From Bradyrhizobium retamae (GTDB taxonomy: Bacteria > Pseudomonadota > Alphaproteobacteria > Rhizobiales > Xanthobacteraceae): a DNA stretch of 64,000 nucleotides. Positions 25,186 to 33,529 of the stretch are shown in pieces. The stretch spans positions 1 through 64,000 of the forward strand of contig NZ_LLYA01000024.1 of assembly GCF_001440415.1 (NCBI RefSeq), given 5' to 3'. The first letter of the stretch is position 1. Each line of letters opens with the position of its first letter. Made by a program: the position numbers and the translations under genes. Under the pieces are notes generated by a model. The model was not told the DNA's origin, made no database searches, and saw only the letters and a program-made list of their open reading frames with translations.

Positions 25186-25821
25186 TCAATCCAGCTTGGC
25201 TTCCATGCCGCGCTTGGTCGCCGGGCGGGCCATCATCGCGTTGTACCAGCGCTCGACGTTCGGAAAATCCTTCAGCTCCACCTTGTGACGCGGATGGCGC
25301 CAGGCCCAGCCAAGGATGGCGAAGTCGGCGACCGACAAGGCATCGGCGACGAACTCCCGGCCCTCCAGCCGACGGTCGAGGACGCCGTAGAGCCGGCGGG
25401 TTTCGGCCATGAAGCGCTTAAGGCCGTAGGCGCGGTCGGTTTCGTTCTCCAGCGCGATGAAATGATGCACCTGGCCCGGCATCGGCCCAAATCCGCCCAT
25501 CTGCCACATCACCCATTCATAGACCGGGATACGCTCGGCCAGCGGCTTGGGCAGGAACTTGCCGGTCTTCTCGCCGAGATAAAGCAGGATCGCGCCGGAC
25601 TCGAAGATGCCGACCGGCTTGCCGCCGGGGCCGTCGGGATCGACGATCGCCGGGATCTTGTTGTTCGGGCTGAGCTTGAGAAAGGCGGGCGCCATTTGCT
25701 CGCCCTTGGTGATGTTCACCGGGATCACCTTGTAGGGCAGCCCCATTTCCTCCAGCGCAACCGAGATCTTCCGGCCGTTCGGCGTGTTCCAGGTGTGCAG
25801 TTCGATCGTCATTTTTGTCAT
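25186..25821 (-). CDS. Glutathione S-transferase (YghU/Ure2-like)
   Basis: A 211-residue GST: thioredoxin-fold N-terminal domain with LHTWNTPNGRKISVALEEMG and NNKIPAIVDPDGPGG, GSH-binding FESGAILLYLGEKTGKFLP, then an all-helical C-terminal domain (WVMWQMGGFGPMPGQVHHF). The Asn-Thr-Pro-Asn-Gly motif is that of the YghU/Ure2p group with glutathione or disulfide reductase activity. The start could be the ATG at 25812 instead; the first ATG lies inside a TGTCAT repeat edge, so the shorter version (208 residues) may be the true one. Confidence 0.9.
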   Translation of the reverse strand: MTKMTIELHTWNTPNGRKISVALEEMGLPYKVIPVNITKGEQMAPAFLKLSPNNKIPAIVDPDGPGGKPVGIFESGAILLYLGEKTGKFLPKPLAERIPVYEWVMWQMGGFGPMPGQVHHFIALENETDRAYGLKRFMAETRRLYGVLDRRLEGREFVADALSVADFAILGWAWRHPRHKVELKDFPNVERWYNAMMARPATKRGMEAKLD

Positions 25822-25846
25822 CCCCGCGAAAGCGGGGTATCCAGTA
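25816..25846. repeat. Half copy of the CTGTCAT repeat at the gst start
   Basis: TGTCATCCCCGCGAAAGCGG then GGTATCCAGTA: one hairpin with both family edges. The ATG of gst on the minus strand is part of the TGTCAT edge. No clear right half was found, though the next 100 bp contain degenerate CTGTCATCGGGC. Confidence 0.65.
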
Positions 25847-26043
25847 CCCCGGAACTTCAGGGTGTTACAACAGCCGCTGCGGAATACGGGGTCATCCGCT
25901 GGAGCCTGTCATCGGGCTGCACGGTGCGCCGACCCGATGGCCGAGACGACATTGTGCCCTGTTGACGGCGCTGGATCGGCGCTGGAATCTAGCCCGCAGC
26001 GCCGATAGATTGCGCCCCGCCTGAACCCTTTGGGGAAACCGTC

Positions 26044-26607
26044 TTGTCCAAATCAGCCTCCCGCGCCCGCCTCGCCGAGATCATCCGCAAGCGCTCGTTC
26101 GGCCGCGGCGAGATCACGCTGGCCTCGGGCCGCAAGAGCGACTTCTACTTCAACCTCAAGCCGACCATGCTCGACCCCGAAGGTGCGGCGCTGTTGGCGG
26201 AACTGACCTATGAGGCGCTGAAGGACGACAATCTCGATTTCGTCGGCGGGCTGGAGATGGGCGCGGTCCCACTGGCGGGCGCGATCGCGCAGCTCTCCTG
26301 GATCAAGGGCCACCCGATCGCGGCGTTTTTCGTGCGCAAGAAGCCGAAGGAACATGGCGCCCGCCTCGCGGTCGAGGGGCTGGCCAAGGGCGAGACCCTG
26401 CAGGGCAAGCGCATCGTGATCGTCGAGGACGTCACCACCACAGGCGGCTCGGCGTTGAAGGCGGTCGAGGCCGTGCGCGAAGCCGGCGGCGAGATCGTGC
26501 TCGTGCTTACGATGGTAGACCGTGAGGAAGGCGCGACCGAAGCCTTTGCCGCGGCAGGGCTTGAGTTTCGTTCGCTGTACAAGGCGGGTGAATTTTTGAA
26601 GGGGTGA
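26044..26607 (+). CDS. pyrE: Orotate phosphoribosyltransferase
   Basis: Makes OMP from orotate and PRPP in pyrimidine synthesis. The 187-residue product has [20 protein letters not shown] near the start and the PRPP loop [19 protein letters not shown]. The frame opens with TTG at 26044, preceded by GGGGA; no ATG or GTG gives a better length, so TTG is the likely start. The upstream 200 bp contain only repeat remnants. Monocistronic. Confidence 0.94.
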   Translation: MSKSASRARLAEIIRKRSFGRGEITLASGRKSDFYFNLKPTMLDPEGAALLAELTYEALKDDNLDFVGGLEMGAVPLAGAIAQLSWIKGHPIAAFFVRKKPKEHGARLAVEGLAKGETLQGKRIVIVEDVTTTGGSALKAVEAVREAGGEIVLVLTMVDREEGATEAFAAAGLEFRSLYKAGEFLKG

Positions 26608-26754
26608 TGGCTGTTGGCTTATCTCCCCCGCAAACGGGCGAGGGAGAAGAAGTGCCCCCATTTCTTTTCGGCTCGTCCGGCCCCCGCTCATCACTCATTT
26701 ACCATCCGCCGTTAAGGTTACCCGAACTGAAGCCGTCGCGCTTCAGCGCGTTGG

Positions 26755-27588
26755 TTGCGTTGGGTGGAGTTGGCGTTGCGTACAGAGTTGGCTTTTTCGC
26801 GCGTGCGGCGCCGCGCGACGTTGGTTGCCGCAGCGATCCTTTCGGGCGCTCTCCTGCTCGCGCCCGGCAGCGTTTCCGCCGAAGGCCTGTTCGATTTCCT
26901 GTTCGGCGGCGCGCAGAAGCAGCAGGCGCGGCAAGCGTCACCGCAGGCCAATTTCTTCGCCGATCCGTTCGGCCTCAATCAGCAGCCATCACCGCCCGCC
27001 CCGGCCCCACGCGTGGCCGGCTCCGGGCCAGCGTTTTGCGTGCGAAGCTGCGACGGCAAATATTTTCCGCTGACCACGCGCGGCACCGCCTCGCCGGCGC
27101 AGGCCTGCCAGGCGTTCTGCCCGGCCAGCGTCACCAAGGTGTTTTACGGCAGCAACATCGATCATGCGACCGCCAGCAACGGCGAGCGTTATGCCGACAG
27201 CGAGAACGCCTACGCCTATCGCAAGGCGCTGAGCGCCGACTGCACCTGCAACGGCAGAAGCCCGTCCGGGCTTGCGCCGGTCGATCTCACGCTCGACACC
27301 TCGCTGCGCTCCGGCGATGTCGTCGCCACCACCGACGGCCTGGTGGCCTATACCGGCGTGCGTCTTGGCGCCGACCACACGGCGGAGTTCACGCCAGTCG
27401 CCTCCTATCCTGGCCTCACGGCGGATGTCCGCGCCCGGCTCGGCGAAATGAAGGTCGCGCCGGTCAGCGCCGAGATGGTCGCCGGCACCACGCCGCTGCC
27501 CGAAGCACGGCGCGACGACGAACTGCCGACCGCCTCGATCCCGAAGACGGCTGCGCCGAAAGCGGCGAAGCGGGCGGAAGCGCGATAG
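26755..27588 (+). CDS. DUF2865 secreted protein
   Basis: A 277-residue alphaproteobacterial protein of unknown role. After a basic N-terminus there is a signal segment (RATLVAAAILSGALLLAPGSVSA), then EGLFDFLFGG, a Pro-rich linker, and the DUF2865 core CVRSCDGKYFPLTTRGTASP with several Cys (QACQAFCPASVTKVFYG, DCTCNG) that may form disulphides. The tail is Ala/Lys rich. The start is uncertain: TTG codons at 26755 and 26770 are both possible. Confidence 0.82.
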   Translation: MRWVELALRTELAFSRVRRRATLVAAAILSGALLLAPGSVSAEGLFDFLFGGAQKQQARQASPQANFFADPFGLNQQPSPPAPAPRVAGSGPAFCVRSCDGKYFPLTTRGTASPAQACQAFCPASVTKVFYGSNIDHATASNGERYADSENAYAYRKALSADCTCNGRSPSGLAPVDLTLDTSLRSGDVVATTDGLVAYTGVRLGADHTAEFTPVASYPGLTADVRARLGEMKVAPVSAEMVAGTTPLPEARRDDELPTASIPKTAAPKAAKRAEAR

Positions 27589-27609
27589 GGCACCCGCAGT
27601 ACGCCGCAG

Positions 27610-27652
27610 GCCCAAACACAAAAATTGCGAAAACAACCCCATGCAAAGTAGC
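27610..27652 (+). repeat. Dispersed repeat CAAAAATTGCGAAAACAACCCC
   Basis: CACAAAAATTGCGAAAACAA followed by CCCCATGCAAAGTAG. A second copy in the same orientation lies at 45117-45152 (CAAAAAGATCGAAAATAACC then CCATGCGAAGTAG). The shared stretch is about 33 bp. Both are intergenic downstream of genes. Confidence 0.6.
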
Positions 27653-27694
27653 GTGGGCCCGGCCTCGCCGGCATTCACATAGCTGACGCCAGCA

Positions 27695-28126
27695 CTACCG
27701 CCCGACGATGACGCCGATCACGTTCGGCGCCGACAGATATTTTTCCTCGATTGCCGCCCGCGCCGCGGCGCGATTTTCCGGCGTCAGCAAACCGCGCTTC
27801 TCGGCGAGAATCATCCAGCAATAGCCCCACCAGTCCGTCAGCATGCCCTGGTCGTCAACGAGATCGTAGCCTTGCTCGGCCGCAAAAATCCGCGCCTGCG
27901 CCTCATCCAGCGAATCGAGAAAGGCGTGATCCTCGATCGAAAACAGTTCGTCGCTGAAATCGTCCGTGGTGTAGCCCCACACCGACATGCAGACCGCATT
28001 GAACTCGCGGTCGATCGCGTCGTCGTCGACGAGCTGGCGGCGCGAGGCCTGATGCAGGCGCGACAACGAACGCGCGAAATCGGCGATGCGGGTGAGAGCG
28101 AACTGATCGAAAGCGATGGTGGACAT
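27695..28126 (-). CDS. Hypothetical acidic protein
   Basis: From the ATG at 28126 the product is 143 residues, soluble, rich in Asp, Glu and aromatic residues, without a signal peptide. It includes AFDQFALTRIADFARSLSRL and DWWGYCWMILAEKRGLLT. I do not recognise a family. The longer frame starting at 28183 is possible but its first 19 residues lack a ribosome binding site. It stands alone between DUF2865 and a small secreted protein. Confidence 0.65.
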   Translation of the reverse strand: MSTIAFDQFALTRIADFARSLSRLHQASRRQLVDDDAIDREFNAVCMSVWGYTTDDFSDELFSIEDHAFLDSLDEAQARIFAAEQGYDLVDDQGMLTDWWGYCWMILAEKRGLLTPENRAAARAAIEEKYLSAPNVIGVIVGR

Positions 28127-28381
28127 GTAGTCCTCGCAAACTCGGATGGGCCTATATGTTGTGTCGGCGACGTGCCGAATCACAATGATATATCAAAGAC
28201 TTGCTAAGGTGTTCTTAATTTGTTCCAGCTTCGTGCCGAAACTTTGCCTCTCCGGTTGCCGCAAGGATCGAGAATCATGGCCGGGGGCGAGCAAGCCAGA
28301 TTTCGGACGCTGTTACTGGAAGCGGCCGACGCGAGAGCCTTGGGATCCCGCAATGGTATGAACCATCCGCAACTTGATCCT

Positions 28382-28612
28382 TCACATCGCCGACAACAGC
28401 TTGTCACCGCAATAATTGGCGTGAAGTTTTCCGCCGCATTGCCGCTTGATCACGGCACAACGCGCGGCTGGCGAAGCGCCCTTTGCGACGCTAAACGAGC
28501 AGCTCAGCCCGTCGGCGCTTCTGCCGGTCTTGCCCGCGGCAAAGGCGGCGCTCGTGGCGCTGATGCAGACCATCAATAACGCGGTGGCAGCGATCTCGAT
28601 CGTCAATCTCAT
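28382..28612 (-). CDS. Small secreted Cys-rich protein
   Basis: From the ATG at 28612 the product is 76 residues: signal peptide MRLTIEIAATALLMVCISAT with cleavage probably after AAFA, then a mature part of about 48 residues with four Cys (LSC, ARC, RQC, NYC), enough for two disulphides. A longer frame to 28675 adds 21 residues. Family unknown. It is divergent to glgP. Confidence 0.6.
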   Translation of the reverse strand: MRLTIEIAATALLMVCISATSAAFAAGKTGRSADGLSCSFSVAKGASPAARCAVIKRQCGGKLHANYCGDKLLSAM

Positions 28613-28835
28613 GACAGGCTTCCCCGCTTTACTGGCACGCGATTCCTTGGATCCCAATCGGCATCTACCCACCAAGCCCGGCGACCCCTGTACTTTGGTA
28701 TTGAATTATAACACCAAAAGCCGGCCGCCGGTGCCGCGAAATCGGCCCGGTCCTTGCATAAATTCATGCCAGCGCAGTGCACAACATACTCCGGCGTTCT
28801 CCGGCGTTTCGATTACCGGACAAGACGCCTATGTT

Positions 28836-31382
28836 GTGCGTCTCAATGCAGGGATCGACGTGTTGCAGGAACAAATCGCAGGGAACTATCCGGCACTTGG
28901 CCAGCCGGTCGACGAACTCGCACTGGCCGAAATCAAGGGCGCCATCCTCGCCAAGCTGCGCCTTGCGATCGGCAAGGACGCCGGCATGGCGACGCGTCGC
29001 GACTGGTACAAGGCCGCGGCGCTGGCGTTGCGCGACCGCGTCGTGCACCGCTGGCTGACGGCCGAAAAGGAGAGCTACGATGCGGGCAGCAAACGGGTCT
29101 ATTACCTCTCGCTCGAATTCCTGATCGGCCGGCTGTTCACCGACGCGCTGAACAATATGGGCCTCTTGCCGGTGTTCGAGGCGGCGCTCGGCGATCTCGG
29201 CGTCGGCCTGGATGATTTGCGCAAATGCGAGCCGGATGCCGCGCTCGGCAATGGCGGTCTCGGACGGCTTGCGGCGTGCTTCATGGAAAGCATGGCGACG
29301 CTGGCGGTTCCCGCTATCGGTTACGGCATCCGCTACGATTTCGGCCTGTTCCGCCAGATCATTTCGCAGGGTTGGCAGCAGGAATATCCGGACGAATGGC
29401 TGAGCTTCGGCAACCCCTGGGAATTCCTGCGGGCGGAGGTGGTCTATCACGTTCATTTCGGCGGCTTTGTCGATCACGTCGACGATCGCGGGCGTGACCG
29501 CGCGACGTGGCGCCCGGCGGAAACCGTGCAGGCCGTCGCCTATGACACGCCGATCGTGGGCTGGCGTGGTCAGCACGTCAACGCGCTGCGGCTTTGGTCG
29601 GCGCGCTCGCCCGATCCCTTGCGGCTCGACGTCTTCAACACCGGCGACTATCTCGGCGCCGTCGCCGAGGAAGCGCGCGCGGAATCGATCTGCAAATTCC
29701 TCTACCCGAACGACGAGAGCCCCGCGGGCCGCGAACTGCGGCTGCGGCAGGAATATTTCTTCGTCTCGGCCTCGCTGCAGGACCTGGTCAAGCGGCACCT
29801 CGCCTCGGACGGGCAGTTGCGCAGCTTGGCGTCGAAGGTCGCGGTGCAGCTCAACGACACCCATCCGAGCCTTGCCGTCACCGAGTTGATGCGCATCCTG
29901 GTCGATCTGCACAATTTCCGCTGGGACGAGGCGTGGAAGATCACGGTGGCGACGCTGTCCTACACCAATCACACGCTGCTGCCGGAAGCGCTGGAAACCT
30001 GGCCGGTCGAACTGTTCGAGCGGCTGCTGCCGCGGCATCTCGAAATCATCTACCGCATCAACGCCGCGCATCTGGCGCTGGCCGATCAGCGCTGCCCCGG
30101 CGACATCGAATATCGCGCATCGGTGTCGCTGATCGATGAGAAGTCCGGACGTCGCGTGCGTATGGGGCAGCTCGCCTTCGTCGGCTCGCACCGCATCAAC
30201 GGCGTGTCGGCGATGCACTCCGACCTGATGAAGGAGACCGTATTCCACGATCTCAATCATCTCTATCCCGGCCGCATCACCAACAAGACCAACGGCATCA
30301 CCTTCCGCCGCTGGCTGATGCTGGCCAACCCGAAGCTCACCGGTCTTATGCGCGAGGTCTGCGGCGAGGCCGTGCTCGACGACTTCTCGCTGTTCGAGCG
30401 CCTCGAGGCCCACGCCAGCGACAACGCGTTCCAGCAGCGTTTTCGCGAGGTCAAGCATCACAACAAGCTGGCGCTGGCGCGGCTCGTCAACGAGCGCCTT
30501 GGCGTCAAGATCGATCCGTCGGCATTGTTCGATATCCAGATCAAGCGCATCCACGAATACAAGCGGCAATTGCTCAATGTCGTCGAGACCATTGCCCTGT
30601 ACCAGGCGATCAAGGACGAGCCGCAGCGCGACTGGGTGCCGCGCGTAAAAATCTTCGCCGGCAAGGCGGCGGCGAGCTATCGCTACGCCAAGCTGATCAT
30701 CAAGCTGATCAACGATGTCGCCGAAGTCGTCAACAACGACCCTGATGTCGCGGGAAGGCTGAAGGTCGTCTTTCTCGCCGACTACAATGTCAGCCTCGCC
30801 GAAGTGATCATTCCGGCCGCCGATCTATCCGAACAGATTTCGACCGCCGGCATGGAGGCCTCCGGTACCGGTAACATGAAGCTGGCGCTGAACGGCGCGC
30901 TGACGATCGGCACGCTCGACGGCGCCAATATCGAAATCCGAGACCATGTCGGCGCGGAGAATATCGCGATCTTCGGCATGGAGGCCGGCGACGTCATGAT
31001 CCGGCGCAAGCAGGGCCTGGATGCGACCGACGTGATCAGCCGCTCGCCGCGGCTGGCGCGCGCCATTACCGCAATCGAGAGCGGCGCGTTCTCGCCCGAC
31101 GATCGCGCCCGTTTCGCCTCGATCGGCCACGCGCTGCGCTATCTCGACCACTACATGGTCTCGGCCGATTTCGATTCCTACTACACGGCGCAGCGCGGCA
31201 TCGATGCGCGCTGGCAAGTGGTGCCGGCCTGGACCCGCGCCTCGATCCTCAATGTGGCGCGGATGCCGTGGTTCTCCTCCGACCGCACCATCCGCGAATA
31301 TGCCGAGGATATCTGGAACGTGCCGGTGCGGGCGGCCGCGCCGGTGCTGGAGGCAGGCGTCCAGCGCGGGGCGACGCGATAA
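28836..31382 (+). CDS. glgP: Glycogen/starch/alpha-glucan phosphorylase
   Basis: Releases glucose 1-phosphate from alpha-1,4-glucan, PLP dependent. From the GTG at 28836 the product is about 848 residues, close to the usual 820-850. Markers: KRVYYLSLEFLIGRLFTDAL, DAALGNGGLGRLAACF, QLNDTHPSLAVTELMR, and the PLP-lysine motif EASGTGNMKLALNGALTIGT. The frame is open back to 28446 but the upstream part overlaps the small secreted gene on the other strand and does not look coding. GTG at 28860 is an alternative start. No other glg genes are nearby. Confidence 0.93.
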   Translation: MRLNAGIDVLQEQIAGNYPALGQPVDELALAEIKGAILAKLRLAIGKDAGMATRRDWYKAAALALRDRVVHRWLTAEKESYDAGSKRVYYLSLEFLIGRLFTDALNNMGLLPVFEAALGDLGVGLDDLRKCEPDAALGNGGLGRLAACFMESMATLAVPAIGYGIRYDFGLFRQIISQGWQQEYPDEWLSFGNPWEFLRAEVVYHVHFGGFVDHVDDRGRDRATWRPAETVQAVAYDTPIVGWRGQHVNALRLWSARSPDPLRLDVFNTGDYLGAVAEEARAESICKFLYPNDESPAGRELRLRQEYFFVSASLQDLVKRHLASDGQLRSLASKVAVQLNDTHPSLAVTELMRILVDLHNFRWDEAWKITVATLSYTNHTLLPEALETWPVELFERLLPRHLEIIYRINAAHLALADQRCPGDIEYRASVSLIDEKSGRRVRMGQLAFVGSHRINGVSAMHSDLMKETVFHDLNHLYPGRITNKTNGITFRRWLMLANPKLTGLMREVCGEAVLDDFSLFERLEAHASDNAFQQRFREVKHHNKLALARLVNERLGVKIDPSALFDIQIKRIHEYKRQLLNVVETIALYQAIKDEPQRDWVPRVKIFAGKAAASYRYAKLIIKLINDVAEVVNNDPDVAGRLKVVFLADYNVSLAEVIIPAADLSEQISTAGMEASGTGNMKLALNGALTIGTLDGANIEIRDHVGAENIAIFGMEAGDVMIRRKQGLDATDVISRSPRLARAITAIESGAFSPDDRARFASIGHALRYLDHYMVSADFDSYYTAQRGIDARWQVVPAWTRASILNVARMPWFSSDRTIREYAEDIWNVPVRAAAPVLEAGVQRGATR

Positions 31383-31461
31383 GCCGGTGGGCGGGTATCC
31401 ATTACCTCAGACGTCATTGAATTCGGCGGAGTTGCGGTGATACTGCATTTGACGTTCACGA

Positions 31462-31547
31462 CGTCATTGCGAGCGAAGCGAAGCAATCCATGTCGCTACG
31501 CAAAGAAAAGATGGATTGCTTCGTCGCTTTGCTCCTCGCAATGACGG
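31462..31547. repeat. CGTCATTGCGAGCGAAGCGAAGCAATCCA inverted repeat pair
   Basis: Left CGTCATTGCGAGCGAAGC followed by GAAGCAATCCA; right TGGATTGCTTCGTCG...CTCGCAATGACGG. This sequence family is widespread in rhizobia and beyond. It ends 10 bp before the thioesterase start codon. Confidence 0.8.
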
Positions 31548-31557
31548 GAAATATGGA

Positions 31558-32376
31558 ATGCTCACCAAAGGCCCACACCTCTTCGACGACGCCACGCGGG
31601 TCACCGCCGGCGATAGCTGCTGGCAAGGCAGGACCAGCCCGGATTACTGGGCCTTTGTCGGCCCGTTCGGCGGCTGCACAGCCGCCGCCATCCTGCGCGC
31701 GCTGATGGAGCATCCGCAACGTGCGGGTGATCCGTTGTCGGTCACGGTGAACTTCTGCGCACCGGTCACCGAAGGCGGCTTCGATCTCGACGTGCGCCTG
31801 GTCAAGGCCAACCGTTCGAGCCAGCATTGGTGCGTGGAGATGACGCAAGGCGGTGGCGCTGTCGCGACGCTGGCGACCGCCGTGTTCGCCGAACGCCGCC
31901 CGTCCTGGTCGCACCAGCAGGCAAAATTTCCGGGCGCCGCGCCGTTCGAGCAGTCACGCTCGTTTCCGAACACGCCGATGACCTGGACGCACCAGTATGA
32001 TTTCCGCTTCGTCGAGGGCGAACCGAGTTTCTACGGCTCGCCGGCTTCGCCGCCGCTCGATGCATTCTCCAAACAGTGGATCGGCGACCGCACGCCGCGG
32101 AAGATCGACATGCTGTCGCTGATGTCGATGTCGGACGCGTTCTTCGGGCGGATTTTCCTGGCTCGCCGCGAACTGGTTCCATTCGGCACGGTGTCGCTGA
32201 CGACGTATTTCCATACCGCATCGGAAGAACTGGCGGCCGAGGACATCACCCATGTGCTGGCAGTGGCCGATGCCAGAATTTTCCACAGGAGTTATGGCGA
32301 CCAGCACGGCGAATTATGGTCGCCGTCGGGGCGCCTCCTCGCAACCACGACGCAAATCGCCTATTTCAAGGCGTGA
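31558..32376 (+). CDS. Acyl-CoA thioesterase family protein (TesB-like double hot dog)
   Basis: A 272-residue protein with two hot-dog domains. The first half contains YWAFVGPFGGCTAAAILRAL and DPLSVTVNFCAPV, typical of the TesB/thioesterase-like superfamily; the second half contains SLMSMSDAFFGRIFLARREL and VPFGTVSLTTYFHT, where the Asp is the expected catalytic position, and ends GRLLATTTQIAYFK. Substrate unknown. The ATG at 31558 follows a repeat; an upstream start at 31516 lies inside the repeat and is rejected. Confidence 0.85.
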   Translation: MLTKGPHLFDDATRVTAGDSCWQGRTSPDYWAFVGPFGGCTAAAILRALMEHPQRAGDPLSVTVNFCAPVTEGGFDLDVRLVKANRSSQHWCVEMTQGGGAVATLATAVFAERRPSWSHQQAKFPGAAPFEQSRSFPNTPMTWTHQYDFRFVEGEPSFYGSPASPPLDAFSKQWIGDRTPRKIDMLSLMSMSDAFFGRIFLARRELVPFGTVSLTTYFHTASEELAAEDITHVLAVADARIFHRSYGDQHGELWSPSGRLLATTTQIAYFKA

Positions 32377-32380
32377 CAGC

Positions 32381-32472
32381 GTAGGGCGGGCAAAGGCGGG
32401 CTTGCGCCGTGCCCACCATCTATCCGACTGTGATCCTGGTCGGTGGGCAGGCTACGCTTTGTCCACCCTACG
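32381..32472. repeat. GTAGGGTGGGCAAAG / CTTTGCCCACCCTAC inverted repeat
   Basis: Left GTAGGGCGGGCAAAGGCGGG, right GCTACGCTTTGTCCACCCTA. Related copies are at 40560-40650 and 45167-45199. It occupies the 32377-32492 gap and ends a few bases before the arginase ribosome binding site. Confidence 0.75.
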
Positions 32473-32492
32473 ATTCGTCGGAGGCCCGGCTC

Positions 32493-33494
32493 ATGTCCGA
32501 AGCTGCCCAACCCCGCATCGCCCTGCTCGGTGTCCCCCTCGAGATCGGTGCCTCGCAGGCTGGCACGCTGATGGGACCGGCGGCGCTGCGCACCGCAGGC
32601 ATCGGCCGTATCCTCGATCAACTCGGTTTTGTCGTCGAAGACCATGGCGATATGCTGACGCCGGCCATTGCTCCCGCCGAGGGGCCGCCGCCGGCGAATG
32701 CCAAATATTACGACGTGATCAAAACCTGGATCCGCGCGCTCAGCGAGCATTCGTATTTGCTCGCGCAATCCGGCGCCGTTCCGATCTTCATGGGCGGCGA
32801 TCACTCGCTCTCGATGGGGTCGGTGAACGGCGTCGCGCGCCACTGGCAGGAACAGGGCCGGCCGTTGTTCGTGCTGTGGCTCGATGCACATGCCGACTAC
32901 AACACGCCGCAGACGACCGAGACCGGCAACATGCACGGCATGTCGGCGGCCTTTCTCTGCGGCGAAGACGGCCTCGAGGGCCTGCTCGGCGACGTGCCCC
33001 GCGCCTCGATCGGTCCCGAGCGGCTCGATCTGTTCGGCATCCGCTCGATCGATCCGCTGGAGAGAAAGCTGGTGTTCGACCGCCGCGTCGCGATCGCCGA
33101 CATGCGCGCCATCGACGAGTTCGGCGTCGCTGTCCTGATCCGGCGCGTGATCGAGCGCGTCAGGGCGAGCAACGGGGTGCTGCATTTAAGCTTCGACGTC
33201 GATTTTCTCGATCCTGCGGTCGCCCCCGGCGTCGGCACCACGGTACCGGGTGGCGCGACCTATCGCGAAGCGCATCTCATCATGGAGTTGCTGCACGATT
33301 CCGGTCTGGTGCGATCAGTCGACGTCGTCGAGCTCAACCCGTTCCTGGACGAACGCGGCCGCACCGCGCGCGTCGCAGTCGAATTGATCAGCAGCCTGTT
33401 CGGCCTGCAGATCACCGATCGCCGCACGCCCAGCAACGCGGTCTTTCCGGACAACAGCCAAATTCGTCGGAAAAGCAAAAAGGGCGGCCCATGA
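32493..33494 (+). CDS. rocF: Arginase
   Basis: Hydrolyses arginine to ornithine and urea using two Mn ions. The 333-residue product has the three family motifs: FMGGDHSLSMG, LWLDAHADYNTP and SFDVDFLDPAVAPG. The start ATG at 32493 has GGAGG at 32480-32484. The longer frame to 32409 runs through a repeat and is rejected. It converges with pckA; a hairpin overlaps its stop codon. Confidence 0.95.
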   Translation: MSEAAQPRIALLGVPLEIGASQAGTLMGPAALRTAGIGRILDQLGFVVEDHGDMLTPAIAPAEGPPPANAKYYDVIKTWIRALSEHSYLLAQSGAVPIFMGGDHSLSMGSVNGVARHWQEQGRPLFVLWLDAHADYNTPQTTETGNMHGMSAAFLCGEDGLEGLLGDVPRASIGPERLDLFGIRSIDPLERKLVFDRRVAIADMRAIDEFGVAVLIRRVIERVRASNGVLHLSFDVDFLDPAVAPGVGTTVPGGATYREAHLIMELLHDSGLVRSVDVVELNPFLDERGRTARVAVELISSLFGLQITDRRTPSNAVFPDNSQIRRKSKKGGP

Positions 33495-33505
33495 AGCCGC
33501 CCTTT
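33479..33505 (-). terminator. Rho-independent terminator for pckA, overlapping the arginase 3' end
   Basis: AAAGGGCGGC-CCATGAA-GCCGCCCTTT: perfect 10-bp arms around the arginase TGA (33492-33494). On the minus strand the stem is followed by TTTGCTTTT, giving a good intrinsic terminator for pckA (stop at 33530). On the plus strand the T-run is short. Confidence 0.78.
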
Positions 33506-33529
33506 GGAGCAGTTGCCTGGGTTTGAGCC

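Noticed and set aside
28446..28835. Extended N-terminus for glycogen phosphorylase
   Set aside because: It overlaps the small secreted gene and gives a sequence unlike any phosphorylase N-terminus.
28764..30569. 601-codon open frame on the minus strand opposite glgP
   Set aside because: It is a shadow of the GC-rich glgP coding strand: composition rich in Arg, Asp, His, no domain, and glgP motifs are complete.
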